Of a stretch of 64,000 nucleotides of DNA, positions 32,801-46,409 are shown one piece after another. Each line of letters starts with the position of its first letter. Position 1 is the first letter of the stretch. The DNA is from Linnemannia schmuckeri (Eukaryota; Mortierellomycota; Mortierellomycetes; Mortierellales; Mortierellaceae), in NCBI GenBank assembly GCA_029449235.1, contig JANATG010000008.1:2046001-2110000 (forward strand), in the 5' to 3' direction. Position numbers and translations under genes: made by a program. The notes under the pieces are model-generated. The model was not told where the DNA came from. It ran no database searches and saw only the letters and a list, made by a program, of their open reading frames with translations.

Positions 32801-35800
32801 TCTCCTCCCAGCCAGCAGCCTCCTCTTCGAAGACCTTATAGTAGGGCGACAGTTTCATGGCAGACAAAAAGTTGAGGTTCTCGCTGCACTTGGTGAAGAG
32901 ATCGTCCCATCCACGGATCAGGCGGCACTTGTTCTGGTAGTTGACCAAATCGAGGACATAGTTGGTCCAGGTCTCGCGCACCTGCTTCAAGAACTCCTCC
33001 AAAGCCATCTCTCCCTGGGCAACAACGATGATATCGCGGACAAGACTCTCGTTACGCTTGAGATCCAGGTCCCAAATGTTACCGACGGTCATCTCGGATA
33101 GTGTCAGTCTACCCTCAACGCGAAGGGCCTTGAACAACTGACGCCAGTGGCGCTCACGAAGAGCCTCGGACTTGAGGTCTGTCAACAGGGGGTTCACCTT
33201 CAGGTACAAGCGAAGGGACTCCTGGACGTATTCGAAAGCTGCATACTGGCGCATACGGTTGGGCATGTCTTTGGTCGAGTTCATAAGAGTATCGAGCTGG
33301 GTCCTGATCTTACGAGGAACAACGGTAGACCAGAGGGTGTCCTTGATCTCAAAGATGGACTGCCAGATCTTGGCCAGCGAGCTCCAAACAGACTTCAAGT
33401 CGCGCAACTCTTCCAGAACAGGCTCCAGGCGATCATCTGTGGACAGGTCAAGATCGAGAGCCTCCTTGGCGCGGCAGACCATATCGAACTCCTCCTTGAC
33501 CCTGGTGACTCTGCCTTCAAAGATGTTGAGGGTGTTGGTGGCAATATCGGGCTTGATATTACCTTGAACAGGCTTGTTCTTCTCCCAGTCCAGTAAAATC
33601 TCTGAGATCTTTTGTTCGACCGCCTTGTCCTCTGTCACAATCTTCATCTGCAATCCAGCTATCAGGATCAAATGAACGAACATATTAGCAAAACTTAGTC
33701 TTCAGCAACTAACTCCAGTGCAGCCAAGCAAAACGAATTGTGCAAGCTACTTACCAATCTGATCCTGAATGGCGTTGTTCTTGCGGCTCAGAATCTCGTT
33801 GAAGGCGCTCCACTCTCCGTCGATCTGATCACAATAGAGCCAGTCATTGGGGAACTGGTAACGTTGGCGCTCCAAAGTCTTTTGACCCTGTCGGAACAAA
33901 TCCACGTCGTTTTCCCACTTGGCGACCTTGCGCTTGAGATCTTGGACAAATGTGATGAAGGTAACAGCCTCTCCGGTCGAATGGCTGTCGACCGAGTGCA
34001 ACTCCAAATCGTAACGAGCCTTGGAAACAGCGCCGTGGAACTCCTTCATGGATGTACCGAGCATGTTACCGAATCGGTTCAAGACCTCGCGTTGCCACGA
34101 ATCATACTTAGCATTGACCTTGGATTGGACCTGCTCATAGTCAATCACGACAGGGCCGAATGACTGCTCGGTCTCCGAGTTGTCAAAAGTGGTACGAGCC
34201 TTCTTGATCTCCAACAAAAGCTGCTGCCACTTCGCCAAGTCGTCACCCAGGAGCGTGAAGATGTACTGAGACTCGAGATCCCAGAGAGACTGATACTGCA
34301 GCCAAATATCAACATAGTCTTTGACTTGGGTCACCTTGGTCTCGATAACCTCGTAAGCCTTGGGAAGAGAGTCGTCGGGGATCTTTGTGAGCTATTAAGT
34401 GACATAACGTTGAAAAAGTAGAAATTACGAGCGCTGTAAGAAGTTGAGGTCGTTAGAGAAACTAGCTAAACGAATCAGGGGGGGCACGGTCACTTACCAA
34501 GTCAGAGTAAGTCAGATCTCCACCGTTATCCTGGACGGCCAAATCGATCTCGTATCTGGAACTCTGGATTCTGGTCAAGGTGCAGACGACAGAGAGCCAC
34601 TCATGGAGCTGGCTGTACCAGCTGACACGGGCCTGCTCAACTGGAGGGTCAAGGTACATGACCTGGTTTCTGATGCGAATCTCGTGGATAAGAACCTTGA
34701 GGGTAGGCTTGATCTCGTTTGCTTTGGTCAATGCAGTAGCCCTCTCAGTCTCACGGTTGGTACGACGCTTCTTGTTCTTTCCGTGAGCGGCAGAATCGCG
34801 AATGTCGACCAAACCTTCCTCATGGTCATCGCGCTGGTACTCGAGCATCCAGGCCTTGATAGCCTGCTGCAGGCGACCGACAAGCAAAGCCTCCACCTTG
34901 GCGTCCAGTTGCGCGACCCATTGATCCAAGTTCGAATAGGATTCCAAATTAAGACGGTCGATCTATGGTCATCAAACATTAATAGTAAAAAGAGTAAGCG
35001 GACATAATTTTTTTCAATGGGAGGTCACGCTGGGAAAAGCAACAAAGAAAAAACTTACGAGCTTCTGAATTCGCAAAATGATGCTGGAGAAGGTCGTGTG
35101 CACAAAGGGGCAGACAGGAAGCTCATCGATCAACTTCATGATGTCATCGTAGATGGAGATAAGGGAATCCACCTTGTCCTGGAAGATCGATACCACTGAA
35201 GCGAACTCGCGCACAAAAACGATATGACGGTTCTCGCGAGCATCAGCAGCACTTCCAGGGTTAATGTATGAGGTGACGCTGCCGTAGGTGTTGGCGAAAT
35301 GCTCCCATCGCAGGTTCACACCCTTAGAGACCATCTTCTGTGCGTCATTCCTATATCCAGCAACGAGAGTTGCAATCTCTCCGTGACGCTGGACCTTGTT
35401 GACCATCTGGCTGTAGGTGCGGATGGTCTCCATAAGGCTGACAGCAATGGGGTAGACTCGCTTGGCGTCCTTGGCGATGATGCTGACTTGGTGGGGAACC
35501 TGGTACTTGAGCCACAACAGGTTGCGGACCTCCTTGAAGAGCGTAATAATCTGCGCATCAAAGTTGACGCCGAGCTGCAGGACGTTACCCTGGGCACGAT
35601 TGCGGGTAATCTCAAACAAAGGTCCAGAGACAGCGAGCTCGCGACGAGTGATCTCGGCGAACCATGCCTCGTAGATGGGCCTTGTATCCAACTTCTTCTT
35701 GAAACTGCTGCTCTCGCTCTGCAACTTTTGACCCTCTGCATAGAGTTCCCAACCCTTACCCAGGACATCTTCCACTCGCTTCATGTATGTTGAGAGTTGG

Positions 35801-38683
35801 CGCTCGATCTGACGGGCCCAGATAATGTGCCCAGAGATAGGAGGGAGATCGCGCAGCTGCGACATGTAGAAGGCGTCGGAGTGGCGATACTGCATCTTAA
35901 ACTTGTCGTGCAGCTTCTTGATGTCGTCCTTGACCTTATCGATCAACTGCGTCTGGTACTCCTGAATGGCGCCACGAATCTTGGGGCGAACGAACAGTGC
36001 GTTGAACTTGGAGAACACACGGAACATCTCGTTAGCGTTTTTGGCGATTCCGAGTCTGTCGCGGAGGCGAGCAATGATCTGGTTCTCGACTCTGGAGACA
36101 CGCTCGTTGTAGGAAACCTCCGCAGTCACCCAGATCTCTGTTCCCTCGTGAGAGACGTCCAGGACATCAACGTTCTTGACACTCTCGTAAGCGAGTTTGA
36201 CCTCTTCGACAGCATTGACATCGCTGAGACTGACGCTCTCCGACTCATCGATCTCCAAGGCAGCTCTAGATGCCGAAAGGCCGCTGGGCTTGGTCATAAC
36301 CTTGAGGATGGTTTGGTGAAGCTGTTCGTGCTGCTTCCTGAAGTTACGCACGAAGCCGACGCGCTCCTGAAGCTTGGCGTGAGCGGGATTGATCTTGATG
36401 GGAAGGAACTTTTCCGAACGCTTGTGGATGACATCACGAGCGACATATGTGAACTCTTTGATGAGATCGTCCCAGGTCTTGAAGACCTCCACTGCTCCTG
36501 CGGTGGCCTTCTCAAAATCGTCATAGTCCATGTACATCAGACGTCTGCTTCCGAGAACTCTTAACAACTGCTCGTTCAGATCTCTTGAAATGGCTTCCAC
36601 CAAAGGCAATGCTCGGCGGATGGGATAAGGTCTAATGTAAAGGGGTAAATGATATCTGTTAGGAGATGAAACGATTACAATGGAATGAATGCCTGAGGGG
36701 TTTTAAGAGAGTGTGATAGATACTTACGAGAGCTTGAGCTTCTTGTTAAGATGTCCAAAGATGAGGAGCAACGAGTCGCGGACCTTGATGGCGTCGGTTG
36801 CCGACAACAGCTCGTTCAGGGGGAAGTCCTTCATGAGCTGGTTGTACTTGTGCACTGCAAAGCGAAAATTTCACATATAGCATGTTATTCGATGAAAAAC
36901 GATGATCTCTTTCAAAAAAAAAAAAAAAAAAAAATACAGAGACATCTGAATGCTTGGATAAAAACACATACCCTTCTCTGTGCCCTCCTTGAGTCCGGTG
37001 TCGGCGATGAAACTGACTGTTGCGTGGAAACGCTTAGCATGCTTGAGAATGTCCAGGGTAAGAACTGTATGATAGAAGATATGAAATAGTTGCGTTGAGT
37101 ATGCTGACACGATATCGACTGTGCCTCCAGTTCCTCGTACGCTCGTACACTGGTCTCAATAAAAAATGGGATGTGCTCTCACTCACCAATTTGATCGCTC
37201 TTCAGCTGTTCATCTATCTTTTCCAGGGCGCGCTCCATGCTCAGCCAAAAGTTAATCTCCTGGATTGCTGTTCCCGAAGCGGGATCTCTCGAGAGTTTGG
37301 TGACCTTTTGAATCTCCTTGATCCATCCGTTGACATCTCCCTGCAACTTGTTCAAGAAGGTATGGTCCGAGAAGTATGACGAGTCCAGTGCATCGACTGT
37401 CACTCGGCGACCTTCCTCGCGGCACTACAATGGAAGAATGTTATGCGTTGATTTCAGTGAGTACGTGAGCAAATACGTCAGGAAAACTTGAGCATGAAAT
37501 GGGAACATAAAATAGGAGTGCTCATACCTCATCGATTGCACGTTGCACAACAGGGTGGATGTTCAAAGAGATCTCAGGGATTTCCACGTTCTGTTGCAGA
37601 TGCAAAAGAGAGAGCTCGAGTTCGGCAATCTTCTTCTTGGCCATGGGGATACCTAAGATAGCGATGACAGATGCGAGTCCGATTAATACTCAACATTCTT
37701 CACAATCAAACCACTAAATAAAAGCCAACTAGGGGATAAGCTTACCCATCTTGCCGTCCTTATCGTCAGGTCGCTTGCTCGAGATTCCACCTTCGGATCC
37801 AGACTTTGTGCTCACGTAGGCATTAAAGTAGGGACTAACGGCATAGTGGATGTAAGAGTGAAGGGCCTCATAGGGACTGGCCAGACCAAGACCAGACTCG
37901 TTGGCGGCAGGACCAGGCAGGTTGATGAATTGGACCTGGGTCTGCAGCGGACGAGAGGTATCGATGGTTGGTCCACGCTTGATCAAGGCGATTGAGCCGA
38001 CATGATTGGCGTGATATGTCAGTTCATGGCTGACAGAGTATGAGAACACTTGAGAAGCGTTTGCTTTTGATAATCAAATATGTTTGTGTGCGTGTGGCAT
38101 GCGTGCGAGGAGGAGGAAGATGTATAAAAGAGTGGCACATGTCAGCAGCTGCTTTGACTAGCGTTGTTTTTTTTAAAAAGTATTTGTTTGCATTGGCATT
38201 TGTCTTGGTGTAAGTTGTTCCTGTGTTGGGGTGTTGGGTGCATCATATCAAGGGGAAGCAATTTTCAAGGGTCATGAGATAGCCATTTGTCTCGTCGTCT
38301 GTGTCCAATTTGTCCCTGAATAGCGACACAACATTTACTCCGTCCTTCATGAAGTAACATGCCCTCTTCCTCGGTCAACCACATATCAAAACATTGGCAT
38401 GCGCCACATGATTGAAAAGAACAAACTTACAACCATCGTTCGAGTCAGTCTCCTTGAGAATATAGAGGGCGGGGGTTTGGGCATCGATGGCAAACCGGCG
38501 GAGGCGCTCGGTCGAATCAGGGAAAGAGAAGAGGGAGGCGTTGAGGTCAGACTGGTCTGCTCCAAGAAGAAGAACCAGCAGCTTCTCGAGATAAATCTTC
38601 ATGATGTCGATGTCGATCGCGAGGTCTGCGCTGACACCGACATCGGTATTCTGAAGACCAAGGTCCTCGTCCATTTGCAACAT
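23893..38683 (-). CDS. DYN1: Cytoplasmic dynein 1 heavy chain
   Basis: This is the motor for minus-end transport along microtubules, nuclear migration and spindle positioning. Fourteen exons (38683-38431, 38048-37746, 37652-37528, 37424-37187, 37064-36972, 36854-36728, 36631-35059, 34962-34498, 34391-33755, 33658-30916, 30813-30358, 30242-25261, 25147-24092, 23960-23893) give 4372 residues, normal for the family. P-loops are visible in AAA1 (GPAGTGKTES, about residue 1938), AAA2 (GPSGSGKSN, 2242), AAA3 (GPPGSGKT, 2612) and AAA4 (GVSGSGKTT, 2953). A coiled-coil stalk and microtubule-binding domain follow. The tail ends in an acidic Asp run. The first exon may begin at M1 or at the nearby M4. 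Confidence 0.96.
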
Positions 38684-39255
38684 CCTACGACTGCAGTAGC
38701 AGTTGTTCCTGGGTGGTTGCTCTGATGGCTAAGGTTGGATGGGCGAGAGTTGTTGTGTGTGTTGCTCCCAAAAAAAGTGTAAAAAAATTGACTGGAAAGT
38801 GAACTTGGGTACAAGTCAGGTTCAGGGGTATGGTTGTTTGTTGAACCTGCTTGCTTGTGTATGTGTGTATGTGTCCAGCCGTGACAAAAAAAAAAGAAAA
38901 AGAAAGAGCGATGGGAGGAGTGAACTAAGGGATGGAAAAGAACAAAAGATGATGGACTCACGTTTGCAGCTATGCTCAAGTTCCTGTCGAAGACCACACG
39001 TGACTCGTCCAAAAACTCAAAAAGGGCCCGCCTTGCCACACTGCTAGCTGTCCGCTCTGCCAAGTTCAACACCTTTTTCATTCCTTTCTCCACTCTACAC
39101 ATTTCATACACCTCCGCCTTACCCTCTTTATACTTTTCAAATAGCACACCTTTATTTCCATTACAAACTTCAACAAAAGAGCCTTCCATGGTAAAAAGAT
39201 TCCATTGACCAAGAACAACCTCATTCGACCCACCTGAACTCGCCTCGTTAACACT
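38684..39255. other. Divergent promoter region dynein/VPS15
   Basis: This 572-bp region lies between two start codons. I see no clear TATA box. An antisense open frame through it (38599-39189) overlaps dynein exon 1 out of frame and has no protein character. Confidence 0.6.
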
Positions 39256-42200
39256 ATGGGAAACTCGGTCTCAACCGTCACGCCATCTGCCGCGACTGCA
39301 GGCATAGACTCCTACGTGAGCGAACTAGGAGATATTCACTATGACAAAAGGCAAGCAGACCCTCTTCATTATTGCTATGTGCCTTCTTCGCTTGCTCGTA
39401 CCATTAGCACCATTGAAGTTTGCTCTAACATGCCTGACTTTTGTCCGTCTACCTACGATAGTCTAGGGAGCGCCAGATTTATGAAGACTATCAGAGGCCG
39501 CCAGAGAGAAGGAACAGTTGTGGTTAAGATATTCGTCAAGCCTGAATCAGGGTATTCTCTCAAACGGATAGCTAGAAAACTCAATGGTAGACGTTACTTG
39601 CACGAATGCGCCAATTGAATTAACAACAAAGGCATACTTTGCTCGTGTAAAGATATTTAACCGTCAATTGCTCTTTACCCATGCAATAGAGGAACGCGAC
39701 ATCCTCTCCGATGTCCCCAACGCCATTGCGTTTCAAAAGGTTCTGGAGACTGATCGAGCTGGATACCTGATCCGCCAATACTTCTTTAGCAGTCTTTACG
39801 ACCGCATCAGGTACAGACCTCTCTCCGCTATGTCTACTACCGTGTCATCATCACGCATGATCTTGACTGTGCTTCTCCTTGCTCCCTTTGCAATAGTACT
39901 CGACCCTTCATGAACCTTATTGAGAAAAAGTGGGTGACCTACCAGCTCCTAAAGGGCCTTGCAGACTCGCATGCCAGAAACGTAAGATTATGAATGTGCT
40001 ATTAACGCTGGTATCAGTAGACGAGCTACGCTTACATCGATCTTCAACTCACCTCAGGATGCGCTTGTCTATTGTAGGTTTACCATGGCGATATCAAGAC
40101 GGAAAACTGTTTAATGACTTCATGGAACTGGGTTTACTTGAGTGATTTTGCTGGATATAAGCCAACTTTCCTGCCCGAGGTGAGAACAAGTTCAACCTAT
40201 TTTATGCAATATCGCCGGCAGCCGCATTTACCACGCCACTGACATATTGACGCATAAACGTGTAGGATAACCCCGCAGACTTTTCATTCTTCTTTGACAC
40301 CTCTTCGAGGAGAACATGCTATCTCGCACCAGAGAGATTTTACAAGCCAGGGGTCGACACTGAAAAACAAAAACTGGCAGAGGATCCAGAAAACATTTTT
40401 ACAGGACTAACGACAGCCATGGACGTCTTTTCTATTGGGTATGTTCACTAAAAACATGAACATTCACACTATAAGGACAGCGATGAGACAAAGGAGCAAA
40501 GCTGACGGCTTTTCTCCCTTTATATGTGTAGATGTGTCATTGCGGAGCTATTCTCGGAAGGCACACCGATTTTCTCACTCTCGCAAATGTTCAAATACCG
40601 CAGTGGTGAGTACGATCCGACGCCTTACATCAACAAGATTGAGGACGACCATATCAAGGTACTACAAGGGTTCGACTTTTAACGCTGCGCATGTGGATAT
40701 CTGTTTGCAATGGCGTTAATATTTGTTTATTGTCCTTCTAGGCTTTGATCCGACACATGATTCAACTGGACCCTTCAAAGAGATACAGTGCAGACCAGTA
40801 TTTGGCGGAGTGGTAAGCAGAGACACTTACAAACAGAAACAGGAAACTTGAAGTGAACTGCAACGCTAACATACTTTGTCATTGTGTCAACTCAATAGGA
40901 GGGACCGCGCATTCCCAAAGTACTTTTACACATTTCTTCATCAATACATCCACTCGGTGACCGAATCTGCAGGGGAATCGTCCAACTCTAGTGCTATCGA
41001 GAGCGCGATCTTTCCCAGCATTCAGGAGCCTCAAACACGCCGGCCTAAGACTGATGCGGACGAAAAGATTGAGCGTATCCACCACGACATTGACAAGATT
41101 ATGTTCTTCCTGGGTTTGAACCCACAGCGGTCTTCTGAGGCGAGTAGCCCCGAAGCCGGTAAGGGCACTTCTTCCATCGTGAGATTATAGAATACGCTTG
41201 ACATCATTGTTGACGCGTTCTCTGACATGTGAATATACTTGATACTGTTAGAAGGTTCTGTCGACGCGCTATCCAAGGGACTGGTAAGAACAAACTTGAC
41301 TGGGTGTGCTAAGGTGAATTTGCAGAGATAAATAATCATTCTAATATATCGTCACTGTCCACTTTCACTCATAGACGACATTGACCGTAGCGGACAAGCA
41401 GACTATCAGCAAAGAAGACTCACAACATACCCCAAGTACGAACCACTACACCATGATGGAACATCAAAACGTAGGGAAATATTACATCAGTATGAAGCAA
41501 GGATTCTAACTACGACCTCTTCGATTCTCGTTCGGCTTAGACGAGGGAGCACTCATCTTCCTCTCCCTTCTGTGCTCTTCAATGAGAAATACGGCTTACC
41601 CCTCCTCTAGGATGAATGCTCTGGATATGCTACTGTCTATCGGCAGACACGTGGCAGATGACATCAAGCTGGATCGACTCGTCCCATACATCGTATCTTG
41701 CTTGAGCGATGATGTGGCCCGAGTGAAAGCACATGCCGTGAAGACTCTCGCCAAAATGGTAAGTCGTTTGTGTTCCCGAAATAGAATCTTTTTAGATGTT
41801 CAAGTTTCTAAGATGGTCGTTCACATGTTCTCTGTACTGTACTTTTACCGCAGCTCGATGAGGTTGAGACGCTGGATGTAATTAATGTCACGATATTTCC
41901 GGAATACATTCTTCCGGCATTACAGTCGTTTCCTCTGGACAAGGAGGTGCTTGTCAGATCAGCCTATGCAGGTTGCATCGCCCAGTTTGCCCAGACTGCC
42001 ATGCGTTACCTCGAGCTCGCGCAGGTAAGCTAGTGCTAACGAGATTTTTGTTCTCGAAGGACGCTAAGCTGTCGTATTTTTGCGTCGATCTAACCCATTG
42101 TTGATCTCGCTCTTATAGCTGCTTAAAAACGACGGAGCATTTGCTGGAAACGAAGGAGATGGCGACGCTGAAGGGTCTCCATATGAAGTAGGTCGCCTCC

Positions 42201-45200
42201 TATGCAAGAGGTTGACTTATTTGACGATAAGCCCTTGATTAAGATGGCTTGTACTAACATCAGGATGTGCTTTCACTCTAGGCGACTTATGATTCAGCCC
42301 TTTCTGACCTCCAGGCAACCATCGAAGACCAGATTCGGATCCTGTTAGTCGACCCAGACAGCAGCGTCAAGCGAGCCCTGCTTTCAGACATGACTTCGCT
42401 CTGCATCTTCCTGGGCAAGCAACGAGTAGACGACGTACTTCTCTCTCACATGATCACATATCTCAATGGGCGCGACTGGATGCTTCGCAGGTACAAAACT
42501 TGCTGGTACTGGCTGAATTTGCTTGTGCTGCTCGCTCGATATTCACCCTTTATTCTCCCTATGTTTCAATAGCGCGTTCTTCGAGAGTATTGTCGGCGTC
42601 GGTACATTTGTGGGAGGCCGTAGTCTTGAAGAATACATCTTGCCGCTTATGGTCCAAGCTCTGACTGGTAAGGCCCGATGTTTAACCGTTGTGCTATCCC
42701 TCACACCCTTGAATAAGTGCATTTACCGGAGTACTAAAATATTACCTTATCACTCCAATTAGACTCGGAAGAATTCGTGGTGGAAAAGGTGCTCAAGTCT
42801 CTGGCCAGTCTGTGCGATTTGGGCCTGTTCCAAAAAATGGCCATTTGGGATCTCGTTGGAGTTGTAGCGCCTTTACTTTGCCACCCAAATCTCTGGATCC
42901 GCTATGGTGCCATTGGATTTATTGCATCGACATCTCAACGCCTGCCAGCAGCGGACATTTGGTGCATGATTTACCCTATCATCCGACCTTTCATGCGCTC
43001 AGACGTTGGCGAGGTCAACGAGCTTCACTTGCGAGAGAACGTCAAGCCGCCTCTCAGCCGTAATGTCTTTGAGAGCTCGATTCAGTGGGCTGCTGTGGCT
43101 AACAGGACGTCATTCTGGCCAGTTCGCGATCGGCCTGCCGCCACGCGATCTATATCTGTTTCTTCGAGCCATTCTCTTACCGTTCCGCTTGATCTTCAGT
43201 CGGGGCGTGCTAACGAACCAACGCCGCTGTTCGTGGTTGTGAAATCATCAGAGTAAGTTCTTTCACGCGAAGGTCTACTTTGGAAACTCAACAGAGCACA
43301 ATAATTGACTCCTTTTCCTTTACTCTTACTAGAGATGAAAAGTACCTCGACAAACTCCGGTCAATTGGAATGACACAAGACGATGAATACAAGCTCACTG
43401 CGATGCGAGAGTATATTTGGAAGCTTTCTCGTTCCCGTCAAAACGCAAGACCCAAAGGACGCGACGACGAGCCTCCTGGTGTTACGAAGGTACAACATCA
43501 TGGACTGCTTGCTTAATGTTATCTCTACTTGACGCCCATTTCTTTTGCTCACAGGCTTCGCATTTTGCTCTTGACTTCGATACATAACAGGATGGCAGTG
43601 TTGACCTTCAGCAAATTGGTATCACCCCAGTTACTGTCTTCCTCTCGCCCGACCTTATCGAAAAGGACTTTGGCTCAACGCGTGCCTATCCTAGGGTAAG
43701 CTCCTACCCGACTATGCTGTTCCGATGGATATTAGGACAAACATTTGCCGCCAAAGTACAGATATCTTATGACTTCGTTTTCCGCTTAACATAGATGAAT
43801 AAGACGAAAGCTTATGACAACTCATTGCTCCACCCTCACAAAAAGATTATAAAGTCCAGCACTACGGGAAATATGCCGCGGATATCCAGCGAAAGCACCA
43901 TTTTCAGCACTACCAGGACCAAAGATAGCTCAACGACATCAGTCTACGAAGGCACCCTGTTCGACCCTTCAGCACCAGGAAGTACAGCAGCCAACTTGTA
44001 CCTGCAGTCGGCCTCAGATCGCCAGTCAACAGCCTCCTTTGCATCCTCGATTGCGCCTAGCTCTTTCCAGGCGTCAAGTTTTGGACAGAACATTGCACAT
44101 TCGTTGCCTAATAGTCCTGAAACCGCCCGAACGCGGTCGTTGACGTCCAACTTTGTCCTTGATAAGAACGCGAAACGGACACGGATTCTGTTGACACCTG
44201 GCAGCACCGTCACTTCAGAGACTGGAAAGGCCGCTGCTGCGACGAGCATGAGCGAGACCAACGCGCAGGGAACGATCGAACTACCGGCCAATGAGAGGAC
44301 TGTTCAAGACGTGATTGCGGGGTCAGGGGTTGACATGCCCAAGCCCAACTCGCCTCCTTGGCAGGCTCAATTCGATGACTCTTATTTAGGACTTGTGGAT
44401 GGACGTGGAACGGACGCGTTCGGAATGGCAGCATTCAATCACTCTGTAGATGGTGGCAAGAGGAACCTTGCAGAACTCTTGGTCCACCAGACCCTTAAGG
44501 TCTTTCAATCGCCAACACATGAGTTTGGTCCAACTGTGCTCCCTCTTTCGGAGCAGCGTCGTATCAACCGAAACAACTCGCAGACGATCCGGAGTCAGTG
44601 GCGACCCAAGGGCATTTTGGTGGCGCATCTGGCTGAACACAAAGCCGCCGTGAACCAGATCTGCGTTTCACCCGACCACAACTTTTTTGTGTCTTGCTCG
44701 GATGACGGCTCGGTCAAGATCTGGGATACTGCTCGTCTAGAAAAGAACGTTACCAATAGGGCAAGAATGTCTTACAACTCCATTGGTAAGCCTGAATTTA
44801 ATATGATATGGCATGCTTGAAGTGGTACAGGTTGTACGAAGACGCCAACTAACGTCTGCTTTTGACCTTCTGTACCGGTATATAGGCGGCAAAGTGACGT
44901 GCATGTCCTTTATCGAAAACACACACAGTGTTGCAGCAGCTTCCGACAAAGGCACGATCCACGTCTTCCGGGTACACTACATCTCGAGTGGAAAGTACGG
45001 CAAGTGCGAGACCGTGCGCAAGATAACTCTCAAAAACGAGTATGCGGTGACCATGGAGCACTATCATACTGGTAAGATGCAAAGGGCACTCCTCATACTT
45101 TCGTTGTCCATTTCAGAAAGGCAACTGGCATTCATAAATGTTTTCTTATTATAATGCATAGAATCGCAATCGCTCTTGGTGTACGCAACTAACCGTGGGA

Positions 45201-46236
45201 ACATCTATGCGCTCGAGTTGGGCACCATGCGTCCAGCTTGGCAACTGAGCAACAACATCTCACACGGTAAGATATCGTATTCTTCTAATCTCTGGAAGCT
45301 ACTTGTTTGTTAGCTGTCTATTTATATAAGATGCTTTCCATATTTCATAGGGGTCATCACGGCGATGGTGATTGATCGTCGCAAGTCGTGGCTACTTGTG
45401 GGCACCAATCGAGGTGTGTTGACCTTGTGGGATCTTCGGTTCATGATCTCGATCCGCTCATGGGTTCATCCAACAAAATCTAGGATCAGTCGTCTCGTTA
45501 TCCAACCACCGCCGCAACAGAACGGCGAGAAACCAGTAGACTACAAAGACAGGATTATCGTCGCCTCTGGCAAGAATGAAGTCTCTGTCTGGGATATCGA
45601 ACAAAACGAATGTCTCGAGATCTTTGGCGTCCGAAACGCAGACGACAAAAAGGCGCTCTCGTTTGATAGCTTCAAGGCGATCGAGCCTCTATCTGGGAGC
45701 GAGCTGTTACGGAACTCGTTCACTTCCAATGACTCGAATGTTTCGTCGGACCAGAGTGTTCATGCGGTGATCTTCCCCACAGACTGCGAGTACATGATCA
45801 CTGCAGGTGCGGATCGAAAGATCCGGTACTGGGAGAAGAGTCGTATCGAGCTGTCATTTGTCATCAGTGGACATGATCCTCAAGACCAACTGCCCAAATA
45901 CGGGTAAGTACTCAGTGCCTACTTCTCGTGAAGTCTTTAGTTCGATCTTAGAATTACTTTCGTTATTGCTTGCTAATGTTGGTTTTGCCTTCTTTTCATT
46001 GATCACCCTTGAACAATAGCAAGCAAAGGATTGAGGGTCTCCCAGTGCATTACGAAGTAACTCCCGTCCCGCCTGCAAAGCCCAGGCCTACTGGACGCAA
46101 CAACGCCATCACTGCACAGCAACAGCAGCTACTTCGAAACCACCTTGACGCGATTATGGATGTTGCATTAACAGAGCTCCCCTGTATGCTGCTCATATCT
46201 GGCGACCGTGATGGAGTCATCAAGGTCTTCAGCTAG
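39256..46236 (+). CDS. VPS15: VPS15, regulatory protein kinase of PI3K complexes
   Basis: Vps15 anchors and activates Vps34 in autophagy and endosomal PI3-kinase complexes. Twenty-four exons are read, with ends in phase, giving 1605 residues. The N-terminal MGNSVS is a myristoylation signal. The kinase domain follows (SLGSARFMKTI, VVVKIFVKP, catalytic loop HGDIKTENCL, then LSDFAGYKP where DFG is expected). HEAT repeats fill the middle, and WD40 repeats the end (HKAAVNQICVSPDHNFFVSC near residue 1210, final SGDRDGVIKVFS). The first intron uses a GC donor after AAAAG (39351) and the acceptor at 39461. Exon 20 (43795-44785) is a long Ser/Thr-rich linker. It converges with INTS11. Confidence 0.95.
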
Positions 46237-46409
46237 TCGGAAATAAACTCTCAAAATCGCACTCACAAAAAAACGATATATTTTCATTTACAGAGGGCGC
46301 GAAATGTAGGCGAACTAGCTGGGCGAATGTCTTTTCGTGCAAATTGGCTTTTCTTTTATTTTTGATATGTACAAAGTGGTATGGATACAACAGCAAGATC
46401 CCGCTTTGT

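Noticed and set aside
42763..43252. Frameshift in VPS15 near 43080
   Set aside because: A different frame is open here, but the chosen one continues sensibly (SSIQWAA then TSFW) and joins the next exon in phase.
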